DNA of 64,000 nt from Lunatimonas salinarum (GCF_017811155.1 NZ_JACVCV010000003.1:310001-374000); one strand, 5' to 3'; counted from the first letter of the stretch, positions 1 through 9,982 are shown. Notes: generated from the letters alone by a model not told the origin. Made by a program: numbers and translations.

Positions 1-128
1 GTCTGAATCATATTCCATTAATTTTATACTTCAATAAAACTTATTAAACGCTGCTTAGAACAAATGTATGCTCGATCAAATACTGCGAAACGCCGGCTTA
101 CATTCCGGCAGTAACTACAAAGGATTGA

Positions 129-1598
129 TCAATATCCGGGGTTTTGCTGCACAAGGGGTTCTTGGCTGAGCACGGTATTAGCGATTGGAAACAAAAGCAA
201 GTGGTTTTGTCCAACCCTGTTCTGCAAAGCAGGTACCAATTCAAACGCCTTGTCAAACCTCAGCAGATCCCACCATCGCTTCCCCTCCAAAACCAACTCC
301 AATAGTCGTTCCTTTAGAATGGCGGCATCATTCGCTTCTTGACTGCCGGACACAAATCGATACGCATCGAAATTTTCGCCGTAAGCCCGTTCTCTCACCA
401 GGTTGATCTCTTGTGATGGATCCTGCCCAAGGGCATTCTTGGCCTCCGCACGCATCAGCAATACATCTGCATACCTGTAGAGAATGGGGTCACTCAAGAA
501 TACCCGATTGCCACCAATGATGGTGCCCTGAAACTTCTGCTGAATATTGGTCAAATACGTTCGAGATCCGTCTTGCTCAATGGTTTCGATCTCAAAAAAA
601 GTGGACGCCCTACGGGTATCATCTTCGGTAAACTGACTCCTTACCCGCTCGTCCATCACCATCAGTCCCTGTCCACCTCCGATGGGAAATATTTTATCCC
701 TGGTTTCCTGATCAATATTGCTTGGTGCCGCTGCACCGATGATCCACATAAACCACAGATAGTTACCTGGCTCTAGATCCTGGTGCCGAATTGACATTAA
801 AATTTCCTTATTACCCTTATTTTCAAAGTCAAAAACATCCGAAAAATCCTCCAATAAGGCGACATCTGCTTGATCTACCTCATTCAGCGCTGCCAATGCG
901 GTATTTAAATCGGCCGTACCGCCTCCACTGCGCTTTGCCGTCCACAGATACACATCCCCTTTCAATGCATTGGTGGCTGCTTTGGACCATACCGCCCTGC
1001 CGTTGGAAAAGGAATTGTCCGGAAACAGCTGCAAGGCTTGCTCCAAATCCTGTTTTATGAGCGCAAACACCTCCGCTTGGGACTCCCGCTCCCGGAGGGT
1101 AACCTCGGCCCCAAAACCCTCCGTGGGTTCTGTCCGAATGATCAAATCTCCCCAGGTTTTGGTCATGGTGAAATACAGAAAAGCTCTCATCGCATAGGCC
1201 TGGGCCAGCACGCTGTTCTTTCGGGCTTCCGAGGCAAAAGTAACATTTGGTACGTTTTTAAGAATAAGATTTGCCGTGTTGATAGCACGGTAAAATCCAC
1301 TCCAGTCAGGATGACCGGGCGTGTCGGCATTCATTTCATTGCGGTGCAGAATAAATACCCCCTCGCCAAACAAACCGGGAGTCATCACTTCGCTGCGGTG
1401 TTCGCCAAGTTGATGTAAGCCTTGGGATAAATTCCTTAGCTCCACGTACATGCCCATCAGGGCTCCATTGGCGTCGTTTTCCGTACGCCAAAAATTATTG
1501 GTCGTGATCACACTGGTTGGATCCACATTCAGCGTTTCGGTACAGGACCCTGCAAGCAAAAGCAGCGTTGAAACGGCTAGTATTTTTAGATTCTTCAT
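129..1598 (-). CDS. SusD/RagB-type glycan-binding outer-membrane lipoprotein
   Basis: Surface lipoprotein that captures a glycan fragment and closes like a lid over its partner SusC barrel. The 489-aa product starts with a hydrophobic signal ending in a lipobox (LLLAGSC, Cys19) and continues TETLNVDPTS, the usual opening of the family. The C-terminal part has the typical ELVLEGKRWWDLLRF stretch near residue 440, and the length is normal. It lies 19 nt downstream of susC on the same strand, so the two are surely co-transcribed. The sugar cannot be read from the sequence. The neighbouring hexosaminidase suggests an N-acetylhexosamine-containing glycan, which is inference. The 128 bases to its left show nothing recognisable. 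Confidence 0.93.
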   Translation of the reverse strand: MKNLKILAVSTLLLLAGSCTETLNVDPTSVITTNNFWRTENDANGALMGMYVELRNLSQGLHQLGEHRSEVMTPGLFGEGVFILHRNEMNADTPGHPDWSGFYRAINTANLILKNVPNVTFASEARKNSVLAQAYAMRAFLYFTMTKTWGDLIIRTEPTEGFGAEVTLRERESQAEVFALIKQDLEQALQLFPDNSFSNGRAVWSKAATNALKGDVYLWTAKRSGGGTADLNTALAALNEVDQADVALLEDFSDVFDFENKGNKEILMSIRHQDLEPGNYLWFMWIIGAAAPSNIDQETRDKIFPIGGGQGLMVMDERVRSQFTEDDTRRASTFFEIETIEQDGSRTYLTNIQQKFQGTIIGGNRVFLSDPILYRYADVLLMRAEAKNALGQDPSQEINLVRERAYGENFDAYRFVSGSQEANDAAILKERLLELVLEGKRWWDLLRFDKAFELVPALQNRVGQNHLLLFPIANTVLSQEPLVQQNPGY

Positions 1599-1617
1599 GG
1601 CTTCGTTTCTTTTGAAA

Positions 1618-4600
1618 TTAGAATGTCACATTAACTCCAAAGTTGTAATTTTTAGGAACTGCATACCGTCCGTCATCCCTTCCGCCTTCCTCGGGGTTCA
1701 ACCCTTTGTAGGCAGTGAAATAATGAAGATTGTTCCCGGTGAAATTAAACCGGACTCCATTTAAACGGAGCTTCTTTACTATCTCCATGGGAACAGCGTA
1801 ACTCAACGTCAGTTCTCTGACGCATAGAAAATCTCCCGATTCAAAAAACACCGAATTACCGGTAGTTGCCGTGCCATTGAAATTATTTCGTTGTACCCGT
1901 TCTCCACCCCAGTAGAAGCGTGAATACTCTGCCACGTCTCCCTGTTCTTTCCACGAATTCTCATATTTATCAACCGTCATGTTATTGTCACCAAATAAAT
2001 TGGTATCAATAAACATCTTGGCCCAGTTAAAGATGGTATGGCCCGTCGTATAGTCCATGCGTACATAGAGATTAAAATTTTTGTACGAAATATTATTCGA
2101 GATCCCTCCAGTCCATACAGGAAACTCCTGCCCCATATACGTCTGATCCCGGCTGTCAATGACACCGTTTCCATCAAGATCTAACCACTCGGTATCCCCT
2201 CCATATTTGGTTCGGTTGGAAGACACGATCCACATATCGGTCGGCGCATTTGCCGCAGCTTCATCGGTGGGATAAATTCCGATTTGCTGTCTGCTATACA
2301 TTTCTCCCAAGCGGCCCCCTTCCTGTAGGCCTCCTTTCCACACATAATCCTGTACTCCCGGATCCCATACCAACACACCGCCCACTCTGTTGCGCTCCAC
2401 GCCATTGGGAGGCAATCGAAGTATTTTGTTCCTTACTTTTGATGCGTTAAAACCCAAGTTCCACTGTACCCGAGAATTCCGGGGTAGTACCTGGGCTGAG
2501 AGCTCCATTTCAAATCCGGTATTTTCGAGGCTTCCCAAATTTGTCTGTACGCTGGCAAAGCCCGTAGACTGAGGTAGTGGCAAACTAGTAATAAGGTTAT
2601 CAGTCACTCTCCGGTAAACATCCACTATGAAACTAAGTCGATTGTCAAAGAGGCTAAAATCAGTACCTAAATTGACGGTTCGGGATTGCTCCCACTGCAA
2701 ATCGGGATTGGGAATGATGGTGTTTTGGATAGCCGGAAGACCTGCGTACCTGGCTCCTACGCCATAAGCCCCCTGTGCAGAAAAGTCTCCTAAACCACCA
2801 ATGTTTCCATTTTCCCCGTAACTGAGCCTAAGCTTCATCTTCAACAGATTCTCGGGGATTGCATTTTGCCAAAAATCCTCTCGATGTAGGTTCCATCCGG
2901 CAGATATTCCGGGAAAAAAACCCCATTTATTGGCTGCGCCCAAGTTCGATGCACCGTCATAGCGCATGTTAAGGGAAAAAAGGTACTTTTGGTCAAAATC
3001 ATAGTTTACCCGTCCAAAATACCCCAAAATCACCTGATCGGTAATAGAGCTGTTTACCGAAGTGGGCTCACTCGAAGCATTCAGGGTGGGAATCAGGTCG
3101 GTCGAAGCTCCTCTTCCGGCAGCACTCATGGAATTGATATTCCTATCAAAATAAGCAAACCCTAATTTGGCATCTAAATTATGGGAAACCCCAAACGTTT
3201 TTCCGTAGGATAACACCAAGTCTGCCTGCCGCTGTCTCCACTGATAGGTTGAGGCATTTGCCACACGGGTATCCACGAAATTCAATGGGCCATTCAGGAA
3301 TCCCGGTTGAAAGCTGTAGGAGTTGTTATTGATGTTATACATCGACAATTGGGGATCAAAAGACAATCCAGGAAGAATATCCCATTTTGCCCCGACGGTA
3401 TAGGTGGATTTTTCACCGGTACTTTCAGCCACCCGGTTATTTAGAAAATACAACGGATTGCCAATATTTGCCGCAGTACCAGGCGCAAGTGTCCCATCTT
3501 CAAAATAAATCTTAGTAGTTGGCGCGAGTCCTGCCGAACGGTAAAAGGTTACTGCTGTTGACTGCCCTGTAGTATTCGTGGTGTTATAGGTATACAAAAC
3601 CCTGCCATATATACTCAGGTTATCTTTAACTTGGATGTCCCCGTTTAGGTTGAAGGTCAATCGATCGTATTGGGTGGTAATAACCGTTCCTTCGTTGCTA
3701 AGGTAGCCAAGGCCGGCGTTAAAGGTTGCTTTGTCCGTACCACCTTGCACACTGACATGGTGATTTTGGGAAACACCAGTCTGATAAATAAGCGATTGGA
3801 TATCATTGTCCTGAAAAATGAGGGTTCGGGAAGGATCTACCGGATCCGGCATGCTTTCCCATCCTTCGTTAAGTTTGTGTTCGTTTTCCGGTGTCAGGTA
3901 CTGTGTAGTAAACGCCGTGTTGTTTGATAAATCATTTCCGGTACCAAAGCCATTGGGAAGCGTCAATCTGATCGTCTCATCGGGAAATTTATCCGGACGG
4001 ATATGGCCTAAGCGATACGCGGTCAAGTATTGCCGGGCATTTGCCATTTCATAGAGCTTTCCAGGCTCAGAAAATGTCAGGTCGTATCGGTAGTTTACAC
4101 GGGTCTGTCCGGCCTTGCCGGATTTTGTTGTGATGATCACGACCCCATTTGATGCCCTAGCTCCGTAAATCGAAGTGGCAGCAGCATCCTTGAGTACCTG
4201 CATGTTCTCAATATCATCTGCCGAAATATCGTTCATATCGGGCCGGATTACTCCATCTATGATAAAAAGCGGCGACGCTCCATTTGGATTATTGATGGAA
4301 GTACCGCCTCTTACGATTACTCTAGGAGCTGCACCGGGTTGACCGGAAGTACTCTGAACCCTGACACCCGAAACGGTCCCCTGCAACGCAGAAGCAGCAT
4401 TGGGATAAGGAACGGCTTGTAAGGCTTTGCTATCGACTTTTGTGACAGCCGTCGTCAAAACCTCCCGGGACTGCTCACCAAATCCAATCACCACGACTTC
4501 TTCCATGTCCGAGAGGGCGGACTCCAAGCGAACATTTATCTGGCTCCGTCCACCAAGTACCTCCTCCACGGTACGGTATCCAATAAACGAAAATACCAAT

Positions 4601-4836
4601 GTGCTGGAATTCTGAGGCACATTGATTGTATACCCTCCATCAATGTCTGTAATGGTACCAACAGAGGTTCCTTTCACCAAAACATTTACGCCCGGGATAG
4701 ACTCCCCATCACTGTCTGTAACAGTGCCACGTACCACACTGCCTGTCTGCGCATGAGCCAATTGGGACAGCAATATGCAGAACATCAGTAAGATGCATTT
4801 TTCCCAAATAATTGGAAAACGTACAGATTTCTTCAT
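1618..4836 (-). CDS. SusC/RagA-type TonB-linked outer-membrane transporter
   Basis: TonB-dependent barrel that imports oligosaccharide together with the SusD lipoprotein encoded next to it. After a signal peptide ending in AHA|QTG come a carboxypeptidase-regulatory-like domain (about residues 35-120), the TonB-box-like EEVVVIGFG, and a plug (ALQGTVSGVRV, IYGARASNGVVIITT). The beta barrel ends in an aromatic residue (FGVNVTF), as expected for Bam insertion. There is no secretin/TonB N-terminal signalling domain, so anti-sigma signalling is not expected. I chose the ATG at 4836 over the one at 4866. A TAnnTTTG promoter element lies at 4876-4883, so transcription should begin close to 4866, and 4836 begins the charged MKKSVRF signal peptide. 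Confidence 0.94.
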   Translation of the reverse strand: MKKSVRFPIIWEKCILLMFCILLSQLAHAQTGSVVRGTVTDSDGESIPGVNVLVKGTSVGTITDIDGGYTINVPQNSSTLVFSFIGYRTVEEVLGGRSQINVRLESALSDMEEVVVIGFGEQSREVLTTAVTKVDSKALQAVPYPNAASALQGTVSGVRVQSTSGQPGAAPRVIVRGGTSINNPNGASPLFIIDGVIRPDMNDISADDIENMQVLKDAAATSIYGARASNGVVIITTKSGKAGQTRVNYRYDLTFSEPGKLYEMANARQYLTAYRLGHIRPDKFPDETIRLTLPNGFGTGNDLSNNTAFTTQYLTPENEHKLNEGWESMPDPVDPSRTLIFQDNDIQSLIYQTGVSQNHHVSVQGGTDKATFNAGLGYLSNEGTVITTQYDRLTFNLNGDIQVKDNLSIYGRVLYTYNTTNTTGQSTAVTFYRSAGLAPTTKIYFEDGTLAPGTAANIGNPLYFLNNRVAESTGEKSTYTVGAKWDILPGLSFDPQLSMYNINNNSYSFQPGFLNGPLNFVDTRVANASTYQWRQRQADLVLSYGKTFGVSHNLDAKLGFAYFDRNINSMSAAGRGASTDLIPTLNASSEPTSVNSSITDQVILGYFGRVNYDFDQKYLFSLNMRYDGASNLGAANKWGFFPGISAGWNLHREDFWQNAIPENLLKMKLRLSYGENGNIGGLGDFSAQGAYGVGARYAGLPAIQNTIIPNPDLQWEQSRTVNLGTDFSLFDNRLSFIVDVYRRVTDNLITSLPLPQSTGFASVQTNLGSLENTGFEMELSAQVLPRNSRVQWNLGFNASKVRNKILRLPPNGVERNRVGGVLVWDPGVQDYVWKGGLQEGGRLGEMYSRQQIGIYPTDEAAANAPTDMWIVSSNRTKYGGDTEWLDLDGNGVIDSRDQTYMGQEFPVWTGGISNNISYKNFNLYVRMDYTTGHTIFNWAKMFIDTNLFGDNNMTVDKYENSWKEQGDVAEYSRFYWGGERVQRNNFNGTATTGNSVFFESGDFLCVRELTLSYAVPMEIVKKLRLNGVRFNFTGNNLHYFTAYKGLNPEEGGRDDGRYAVPKNYNFGVNVTF

Positions 4837-4875
4837 AGGAAAATGATTTAAATTTGGATTTTTCATTTATCCTAC

Positions 4876-4883
4876 CAAAGTTA
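4876..4883 (-). promoter_or_regulatory. -7 promoter element for the susC-susD operon
   Basis: The minus strand reads TAACTTTG, a perfect match to the Bacteroidota TAnnTTTG element, 40 nt upstream of the chosen susC start. A TTTG lies upstream, but only about 14 nt away instead of 19-21, so the -33 half is weak. The element supports the downstream start codon at 4836. Confidence 0.45.
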
Positions 4884-4987
4884 TTGCAGACCCTTCCCAA
4901 AGGCTTCTACTTTATTTTATGATATCAATACAATCTTACCGTAAGTTTTATCGCCAAATTTAAAATCGGTAAAAAGCACCTCGTAAC

Positions 4988-5010
4988 ACAAAAAAACCGG
5001 ACGGGCCGGT
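4988..5010 (-). terminator. Intrinsic terminator between the sigma gene and susC
   Basis: On the minus strand ACCGG, loop CCCGT, CCGGT is followed by a run of seven T. The stem is short but GC-rich and the T-run is good. It lies in the 312-nt gap between the sigma factor gene and susC, and suggests the two are separate transcripts. Confidence 0.55.
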
Positions 5011-5120
5011 ATAGGTGGTAAAAAGATCAAGGAATTAACGTATGCTATCTAGCAAGTTTGATGCAGATGTAAACGTCTATGTTAAACTACCCGCCGTGTA
5101 TGGGCATCTCATCAGAACTT

Positions 5121-5143
5121 AAAATGCGGAGGATTTCCCTCCG
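5121..5143 (-). terminator. Weak hairpin just after the ECF sigma gene
   Basis: On the minus strand CGGAGG, a 5-nt loop and CCTCCG are followed by CATTTT, six bases after the sigma factor stop codon. The six-pair stem is convincing but the T-run is short. It may act with the stronger hairpin about 140 nt further on. Confidence 0.35.
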
Positions 5144-5148
5144 ACCAA

Positions 5149-5676
5149 CTATTCCATTTCTTTTCTTAGAATAAATTTCGCCTTCACCAGCTGATTTTTG
5201 ACCGTATTTTTTGAAATCATCAGGATATCCGCGATTTCGTTATAGGACTTTTTCTCAAAGTAATTCATCTCCAAAATCTGCCTCCGTTTAGGAGAGAGGT
5301 TCTTGATGATACTTTCCAACTTTGTCAGATTTTCCTCCTTTGCCTGGTCACAACCATCCTCCTCGTGTTGAAGCCTTTCCCAAAAACGTTCCTTCAGGCA
5401 ATTATTCCTGTTTAACGCTTTTAAATAATCAAAAATTTCGTTCTTGACCGCGGTAAAAACGTAGGAATTGAAATTCAGCTCCGGCTTGATATTTTTCCGC
5501 TTTTTAAGGATTTTCATGAATACCTCGTGGTAAATATTTTCTGCCTCCTGTTCATCCTTAATAATGGAGACGCTGAACCGAATCACGGGCATTCGATAAT
5601 ATTGATAAATCTTTTCGAAGGCACGGTTGCTACCCATTCGAAAATCTTCCAATAGTGCTTTGTCAGGTTGTTCCAT
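5149..5676 (-). CDS. ECF-type RNA polymerase sigma factor
   Basis: Sigma-70 family factor of the extracytoplasmic-function type, 175 aa, which would direct RNA polymerase to a small set of promoters. Region 2 is visible at about residues 20-90 (YRMPVIRFSVSIIKDEQEAE), and region 4 with its helix-turn-helix is near the C-terminus (LSPKRRQILEMNYFEKKSYNEIA, then ISKNTVKNQL). Such genes in Bacteroidota usually precede a FecR anti-sigma gene and a SusC whose N-terminal domain signals to it. Here no FecR gene follows and the neighbouring SusC lacks that domain. I therefore regard it as an orphan factor whose link to the glycan genes is positional only. Confidence 0.9.
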   Translation of the reverse strand: MEQPDKALLEDFRMGSNRAFEKIYQYYRMPVIRFSVSIIKDEQEAENIYHEVFMKILKKRKNIKPELNFNSYVFTAVKNEIFDYLKALNRNNCLKERFWERLQHEEDGCDQAKEENLTKLESIIKNLSPKRRQILEMNYFEKKSYNEIADILMISKNTVKNQLVKAKFILRKEME

Positions 5677-6201
5677 AAGTTAAAGATTAAATCGTGCGCT
5701 TTTCAATTACCACTTTCATTTGCGAATCAGCCTTGGAGGTCGACTAGCTAATTATTTCATGAATATCCCATTTTTGGGAAATATAATCTGCGCAAATCAC
5801 GAATATTAATCTTCATTTCACGTAAACACCCGATTTGCTACCCTTTGAAAATGAATAGCTTACAAAAAACACCTCAAAAAGAAGTTGATAAATTAAAAAA
5901 TTCGAGACAAAATGAACCCTAAATTACATTATTGTTAAAAATAGACTAGGTTTTTTAACAAAGGTGAAAATCACGGCATTTTGTTATTTTTTTGTTAACC
6001 GAAAAAACTCCCAGAAAAATGAACCTTGCCAAATAAACACCTGATTTTCGATCAAAAATTAAAATGTTTTAAAAAATACATCAAATAAATTTGGCGCAAC
6101 CGATTGCAACTATGCCATTCCCAAACAATCCCATCCCTACTTGCTTCCACTAAAAAAGTCCCGAAATATTATAAACTTCGGGACTTCTTTACGGGAAGCA
6201 A
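5677..6201. other. AT-rich gene-free stretch
   Basis: About 525 bases between the sigma factor gene and the hexosaminidase gene. It holds the hexosaminidase terminator at its left end and a small hairpin (CCCA/TGGG) near 5768-5780 in the probable leader of the sigma gene. The rest is A/T-rich, with runs of A and T and no convincing coding frame. Confidence 0.5.
6151..6186 (-). terminator. Intrinsic terminator of the GH20 gene
   Basis: On the minus strand AAGTCCCGAA and TTCGGGACTT form a perfect 10-bp stem with an 11-nt loop, followed by a run of T. It begins 16 nt beyond the hexosaminidase stop codon. Confidence 0.85.
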
Positions 6202-8799
6202 CTATTCATTGCTGAGCGTTACCGACCTACTGGCATTTCCCGATGCATCAAATACCTTGAGCTTAACCCCTCCCTGCACCGAAACGGGAACCGTATACAA
6301 TGCAGAAGTAGGAGTCGGTTCTGATCCGTCGGTTGTATACCGAATGGCTAGCCCTGGAAAATCCACGTTTGCGTAAAGCATGCCATTTTCCAACTTGGCA
6401 CCGGGGGGGGCGATTCGAAGCTCATACCCCTCGTTCCATGAAGACAACTTCGGAAACTCCCTGCGCGCAACCGTATTGGCAAATACATTCCAGCCCGCGG
6501 CTATCTGTGCATTTCTAGTCCCTTCCTGCTCAATAGTCTCCCAATCTCGTTCCCTCGCCCAGGCGCTTTCTGCATAGCCAATAATCTTAGGCACGGTGTA
6601 ATATTCCACCATATCCCTTCCCTTGATCGTCTCGCTCCATAATTGCGCCTCCAGTCCGATGATATTCTTTCTAGCCTCAGGCTTGATCTTGACCATTTCC
6701 GCTCCCGCGACCTCCATATTCAGTTTTTCGCCAAATGAGGTCTGAAAGGTGGTCTTGAACCAATCGAAGGGGGCAAAAGTCCACGCATTTTTGGTATCCA
6801 CAAACCCCGCCCAGTAAAGACCGGGCTCTTTGGGATCATTGGAATAGGCAAGGTCAAAGTAAAAATTGGAAACATTGCACAAGACCACTTCATAGCCTGC
6901 ATTGGCTAGCTGATAGCCCATATCGGGGTAATCAAACATGTTGTTCCATATATAAGGTATCACCCGTTTGCCCACAAACTCCGGATTGGGGACATAACTT
7001 CCGTCAGGCTGTTTCTTGAGGGCCATCTCCTCCCATACGTGCACTTCCACATCCAATTTTTCCAACCGCTTTAGTAACTCCCTAAAAAAATAGGCTTGCA
7101 GGTTTTTTGGATCATCTATATCGGGCAGTTGCCGGAGTAACTCGGCAGCCATTGGCGACTTTGTCCAAGCACCCTCGGGCACCTCGTCCCCACCAGCATG
7201 GATTTTGGTCAGTTTTAGGCCTGCCTGCTCGTACATTCGGGCTATCTCATCCATGACCTTTTCGTAAAAACGATAGGTAGATTCCCTCGCAACCGAAACC
7301 GTATTGTCTTTAAAAGATTGCGCAGACAAATATTCGGAACGGTCATCCGGATCAATAAGGCGGTATTCGTTTGCTGCTTCTTCATCTCCCAGCGCCATAT
7401 ATTTTTCATATCTGGCCTCCATGGATTTGATCGCCGCCCGAGCATGTCCCGGAAAGTTCAGCTCTGGGATAACGGTTATATGCCGTTCTTTGGCATACTT
7501 TAAGATTTCAACAAAATCCGCCTTGGTGTAATAGCCACTGCCATGCTTTCCCTCCGCATACGCAAAAGGCCCTGAACCATACGCGGGATGCAAGGCCGGA
7601 TCATGCATATCCGCCACATGGTGTCGTTGCGCACCCACCTCGGTCAACTCAGGCAATCCTTCGATTTCCAATCTCCATCCTTCGTCCTCGGTAGTGTAAA
7701 AGAGAAAATGATTAAGCTTGTAATGTGCCATTAGATCCAACATGCGCAAAATGGTTTCCTTGCTCTGAAAATTTCGGCTTACATCCAAATGAAGGCTTCG
7801 AAATGAGAAACGGGGCGCATCCATCACCTTCGCCTGCCTTAAGTCCAAAGGCAATTTTCGCCCTAAAAAAACCTCCGGACCCAACCATGCCAATAAACTC
7901 TGCACACCATAAAATACCCCAGAGGCATCCGAACCCTGAATCCGTATATGTTTTTCAGCAATATCCAATTCATAGGCCTCTTCCTTTTTGCCATCCACTA
8001 CGATCTCTCCCAACCCCATATAGATGCCTCCTTCTGTCAAGGAACCAGCCTCCATTTTCAATAAAACACCGGTAATCTCCCTTAGTTTATCCTGCAAATA
8101 GCTCGCCTCTAATTCCAGTCCATCTGCATAGTAGATCCCGGTTTCTTCGGTAAGGCTAAAAACACCGGGCTTGTATTGCAATTGAAAAGGAGTGGGCAAA
8201 ATCGGATGCAGATCCTCCTTATTTAATAGCGTCAGGTTCTCGTTTTCTACAAAACGCTGCTGGGCCGAAGCCGGATCCTCCCTATCCATGTGTCCACGCA
8301 GCAACTGCTCATTCCGGTAAAACGGCGATACGGTAAATTGGTCAAATGGCAGTATCTCCATCTCTTGGCCCTGCCCATCATAAAACACAAAGTACAACCC
8401 CATAGGCGCATCCGACTCTTTGATCACCCCTTCTACTCCCCGATAGGTAAAGGATAGGCTGCCACCTGCGGGAAGTTCAAAATCCGGCCCCGGACTGACC
8501 TCGTACCAGTCTCCATTTATATGCGAAATTTTGGCAATGGATTCATCGGGATAAGGCAGAATCCTACGAGGCGACATATTAAAAAACAGCTTCCATCCAT
8601 TGCTCCCCAAATCCCGGCTCCCTTCGTTGTGAAAGACGAACTTCGCTTCAAATTGGCCGCTCTCTTCCAAAAAATTACTTACTAGCTCCCACTTGATCTT
8701 TATATCCTGCAAATCCCCTTCCCAAGAGGGATTCCCGCCGCAGGCATAGAAAAAAACCAAAGGAAGGAATAAACAGAAAACGTTGAGTTTTTTACGCAT
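6202..8799 (-). CDS. Beta-N-acetylhexosaminidase lipoprotein, GH20
   Basis: Releases terminal beta-linked GlcNAc or GalNAc from oligosaccharides by substrate-assisted catalysis, probably in the periplasm or on the cell surface. The 865-aa product begins with a lipoprotein signal (PLVFFYACGG). It continues with an N-terminal chitobiase/hexosaminidase carbohydrate-binding domain (about 30-175), a GH20b alpha/beta domain (about 190-330) and the GH20 barrel. The catalytic Asp-Glu pair is seen in HAGGDEVPEGAW near residue 535. A chitobiase C-terminal domain follows (IRYTTDGSEPTPTS). The gene is divergent from the NagX-like gene, with 77 nt between them, and ends in a strong terminator. GH20 assignment is firm. 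The exact glycan is not known. Confidence 0.94.
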   Translation of the reverse strand: MRKKLNVFCLFLPLVFFYACGGNPSWEGDLQDIKIKWELVSNFLEESGQFEAKFVFHNEGSRDLGSNGWKLFFNMSPRRILPYPDESIAKISHINGDWYEVSPGPDFELPAGGSLSFTYRGVEGVIKESDAPMGLYFVFYDGQGQEMEILPFDQFTVSPFYRNEQLLRGHMDREDPASAQQRFVENENLTLLNKEDLHPILPTPFQLQYKPGVFSLTEETGIYYADGLELEASYLQDKLREITGVLLKMEAGSLTEGGIYMGLGEIVVDGKKEEAYELDIAEKHIRIQGSDASGVFYGVQSLLAWLGPEVFLGRKLPLDLRQAKVMDAPRFSFRSLHLDVSRNFQSKETILRMLDLMAHYKLNHFLFYTTEDEGWRLEIEGLPELTEVGAQRHHVADMHDPALHPAYGSGPFAYAEGKHGSGYYTKADFVEILKYAKERHITVIPELNFPGHARAAIKSMEARYEKYMALGDEEAANEYRLIDPDDRSEYLSAQSFKDNTVSVARESTYRFYEKVMDEIARMYEQAGLKLTKIHAGGDEVPEGAWTKSPMAAELLRQLPDIDDPKNLQAYFFRELLKRLEKLDVEVHVWEEMALKKQPDGSYVPNPEFVGKRVIPYIWNNMFDYPDMGYQLANAGYEVVLCNVSNFYFDLAYSNDPKEPGLYWAGFVDTKNAWTFAPFDWFKTTFQTSFGEKLNMEVAGAEMVKIKPEARKNIIGLEAQLWSETIKGRDMVEYYTVPKIIGYAESAWARERDWETIEQEGTRNAQIAAGWNVFANTVARREFPKLSSWNEGYELRIAPPGAKLENGMLYANVDFPGLAIRYTTDGSEPTPTSALYTVPVSVQGGVKLKVFDASGNASRSVTLSNE

Positions 8800-8845
8800 A
8801 AATCGGTATGTTTAAATAGCCTTAATAATACGATACCTAGTATTA
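8783..8845 (+). promoter_or_regulatory. Candidate promoter and operator upstream of the NagX-like gene
   Basis: TTG at 8783-8785 and TATGTTTA at 8807-8814 (one mismatch to TAnnTTTG, 21-nt spacing) form a possible promoter. Just downstream TAATAC and GTATTA, 8 nt apart at 8826-8845, form an inverted repeat that could bind a repressor. Neither is strong alone, and a regulator is not identifiable. Confidence 0.3.
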
Positions 8846-8876
8846 AAACGACTATCCAAACTCAAGAAATTATCCT

Positions 8877-9971
8877 ATGACAACACAGCATGCCCGCTTG
8901 ATTTCCCTCGATGCCATGAGGGGATTCACCATTGCGGCAATGATTTTGGTCAACTACCCCGGCACTTGGGATCATGTATATGCCCCCTTACTTCACGCTT
9001 CGTGGAACGGTATCACCGTGACCGATTTTATTTACCCGTTTTTTCTATTTATTGTCGGCGTCTCCATCGCGTTCGCCTATACAAAACGACTTCAAACCAA
9101 CGCCCCCAAAGGGGATCTATATCGCAAAATCGTTATTAGGACAATAAAGATCTTTGTGGTCGGCCTAATACTTAACCTAATTCCCCACTTTGATTTTTCG
9201 GATATGCGGATAGCAGGGGTGTTGCAGCGAATAGCCATTGTTTTTATGGCCTGTGCATTTTTATTTTTAAATACGAACTGGAAAACCCAGGCCTATTTGG
9301 GGGCCGGTATATTGGTTTTCTATTGGCTGGCCATGACGCTGATCCCAACCCCGGGCTATGAAAAAGCCATGATGGAACCCGGAATAAACCTCGCCGCATG
9401 GATGGATACCTACATCCTACCGGGCAAAATGTGGGAGGGCACTTGGGATCCGGAAGGGTTTTTCAGCACCCTACCGGCCATCGTGACGGGAATTTTGGGC
9501 ATGCTCGCCGGGCACCTGTTGCTAGGCACCAAAACCCCCCAGGAAAAAGCGAACTACCTCATGGCTATCGGGGTGCCCATTGTCCTGCTTGGCCTGCTGT
9601 GGGCTCAAGTATTTCCTATCAATAAGCACCTTTGGACCAGCCCATTCACCTTAGTAACCGGCGGTGCAGGCTTTATCGTATTGGGGGCCACCTATTTTTT
9701 GGTGGATATCCTAGGCAAGCAACGAGGTACCTCCGTTGGAATTATCTTCGGAGCAAACGCCATCACCGTATATGTTCTGGCAGATGTCCTCTCCTTGGTA
9801 TTTTACAATGAGCAGGTTCTCGGCGGACTGAACAATCAATTTTTATCGGGCGCCACTGCTATAGGCCTATCCATCAAACTGGCCAGTATGCTCTATGCCA
9901 TCTTATTCGTATCCATCAATTTTATACCTGCCTATTTGCTGTTCAAACGAAACATCTTCATCAAGCTGTAA
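8877..9971 (+). CDS. NagX/HGSNAT-like membrane protein (DUF5009)
   Basis: Polytopic inner-membrane protein of 364 aa related to heparan-alpha-glucosaminide N-acetyltransferase. In that family acetyl groups are passed across a membrane to the amino group of glucosamine. The family signature is visible at the start: SLDAMRGFTIAAMILVN in the first helix, then DFIYPFFLFIVGVSIAFA. About ten hydrophobic segments follow. Such proteins are commonly found in N-acetylglucosamine catabolic loci of Bacteroidota and Proteobacteria, where they are called NagX. Its place between a GH20 enzyme and a sialidase-like enzyme fits this. Whether it acetylates or transports is not shown by the sequence. Confidence 0.82.
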   Translation: MTTQHARLISLDAMRGFTIAAMILVNYPGTWDHVYAPLLHASWNGITVTDFIYPFFLFIVGVSIAFAYTKRLQTNAPKGDLYRKIVIRTIKIFVVGLILNLIPHFDFSDMRIAGVLQRIAIVFMACAFLFLNTNWKTQAYLGAGILVFYWLAMTLIPTPGYEKAMMEPGINLAAWMDTYILPGKMWEGTWDPEGFFSTLPAIVTGILGMLAGHLLLGTKTPQEKANYLMAIGVPIVLLGLLWAQVFPINKHLWTSPFTLVTGGAGFIVLGATYFLVDILGKQRGTSVGIIFGANAITVYVLADVLSLVFYNEQVLGGLNNQFLSGATAIGLSIKLASMLYAILFVSINFIPAYLLFKRNIFIKL

Positions 9972-9982
9972 CCTACCAATCC

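Noticed and set aside
92-110. GCCGG/CCGGC hairpin left of SusD
   Set aside because: Only five pairs and no T-run, so it is not a credible terminator.
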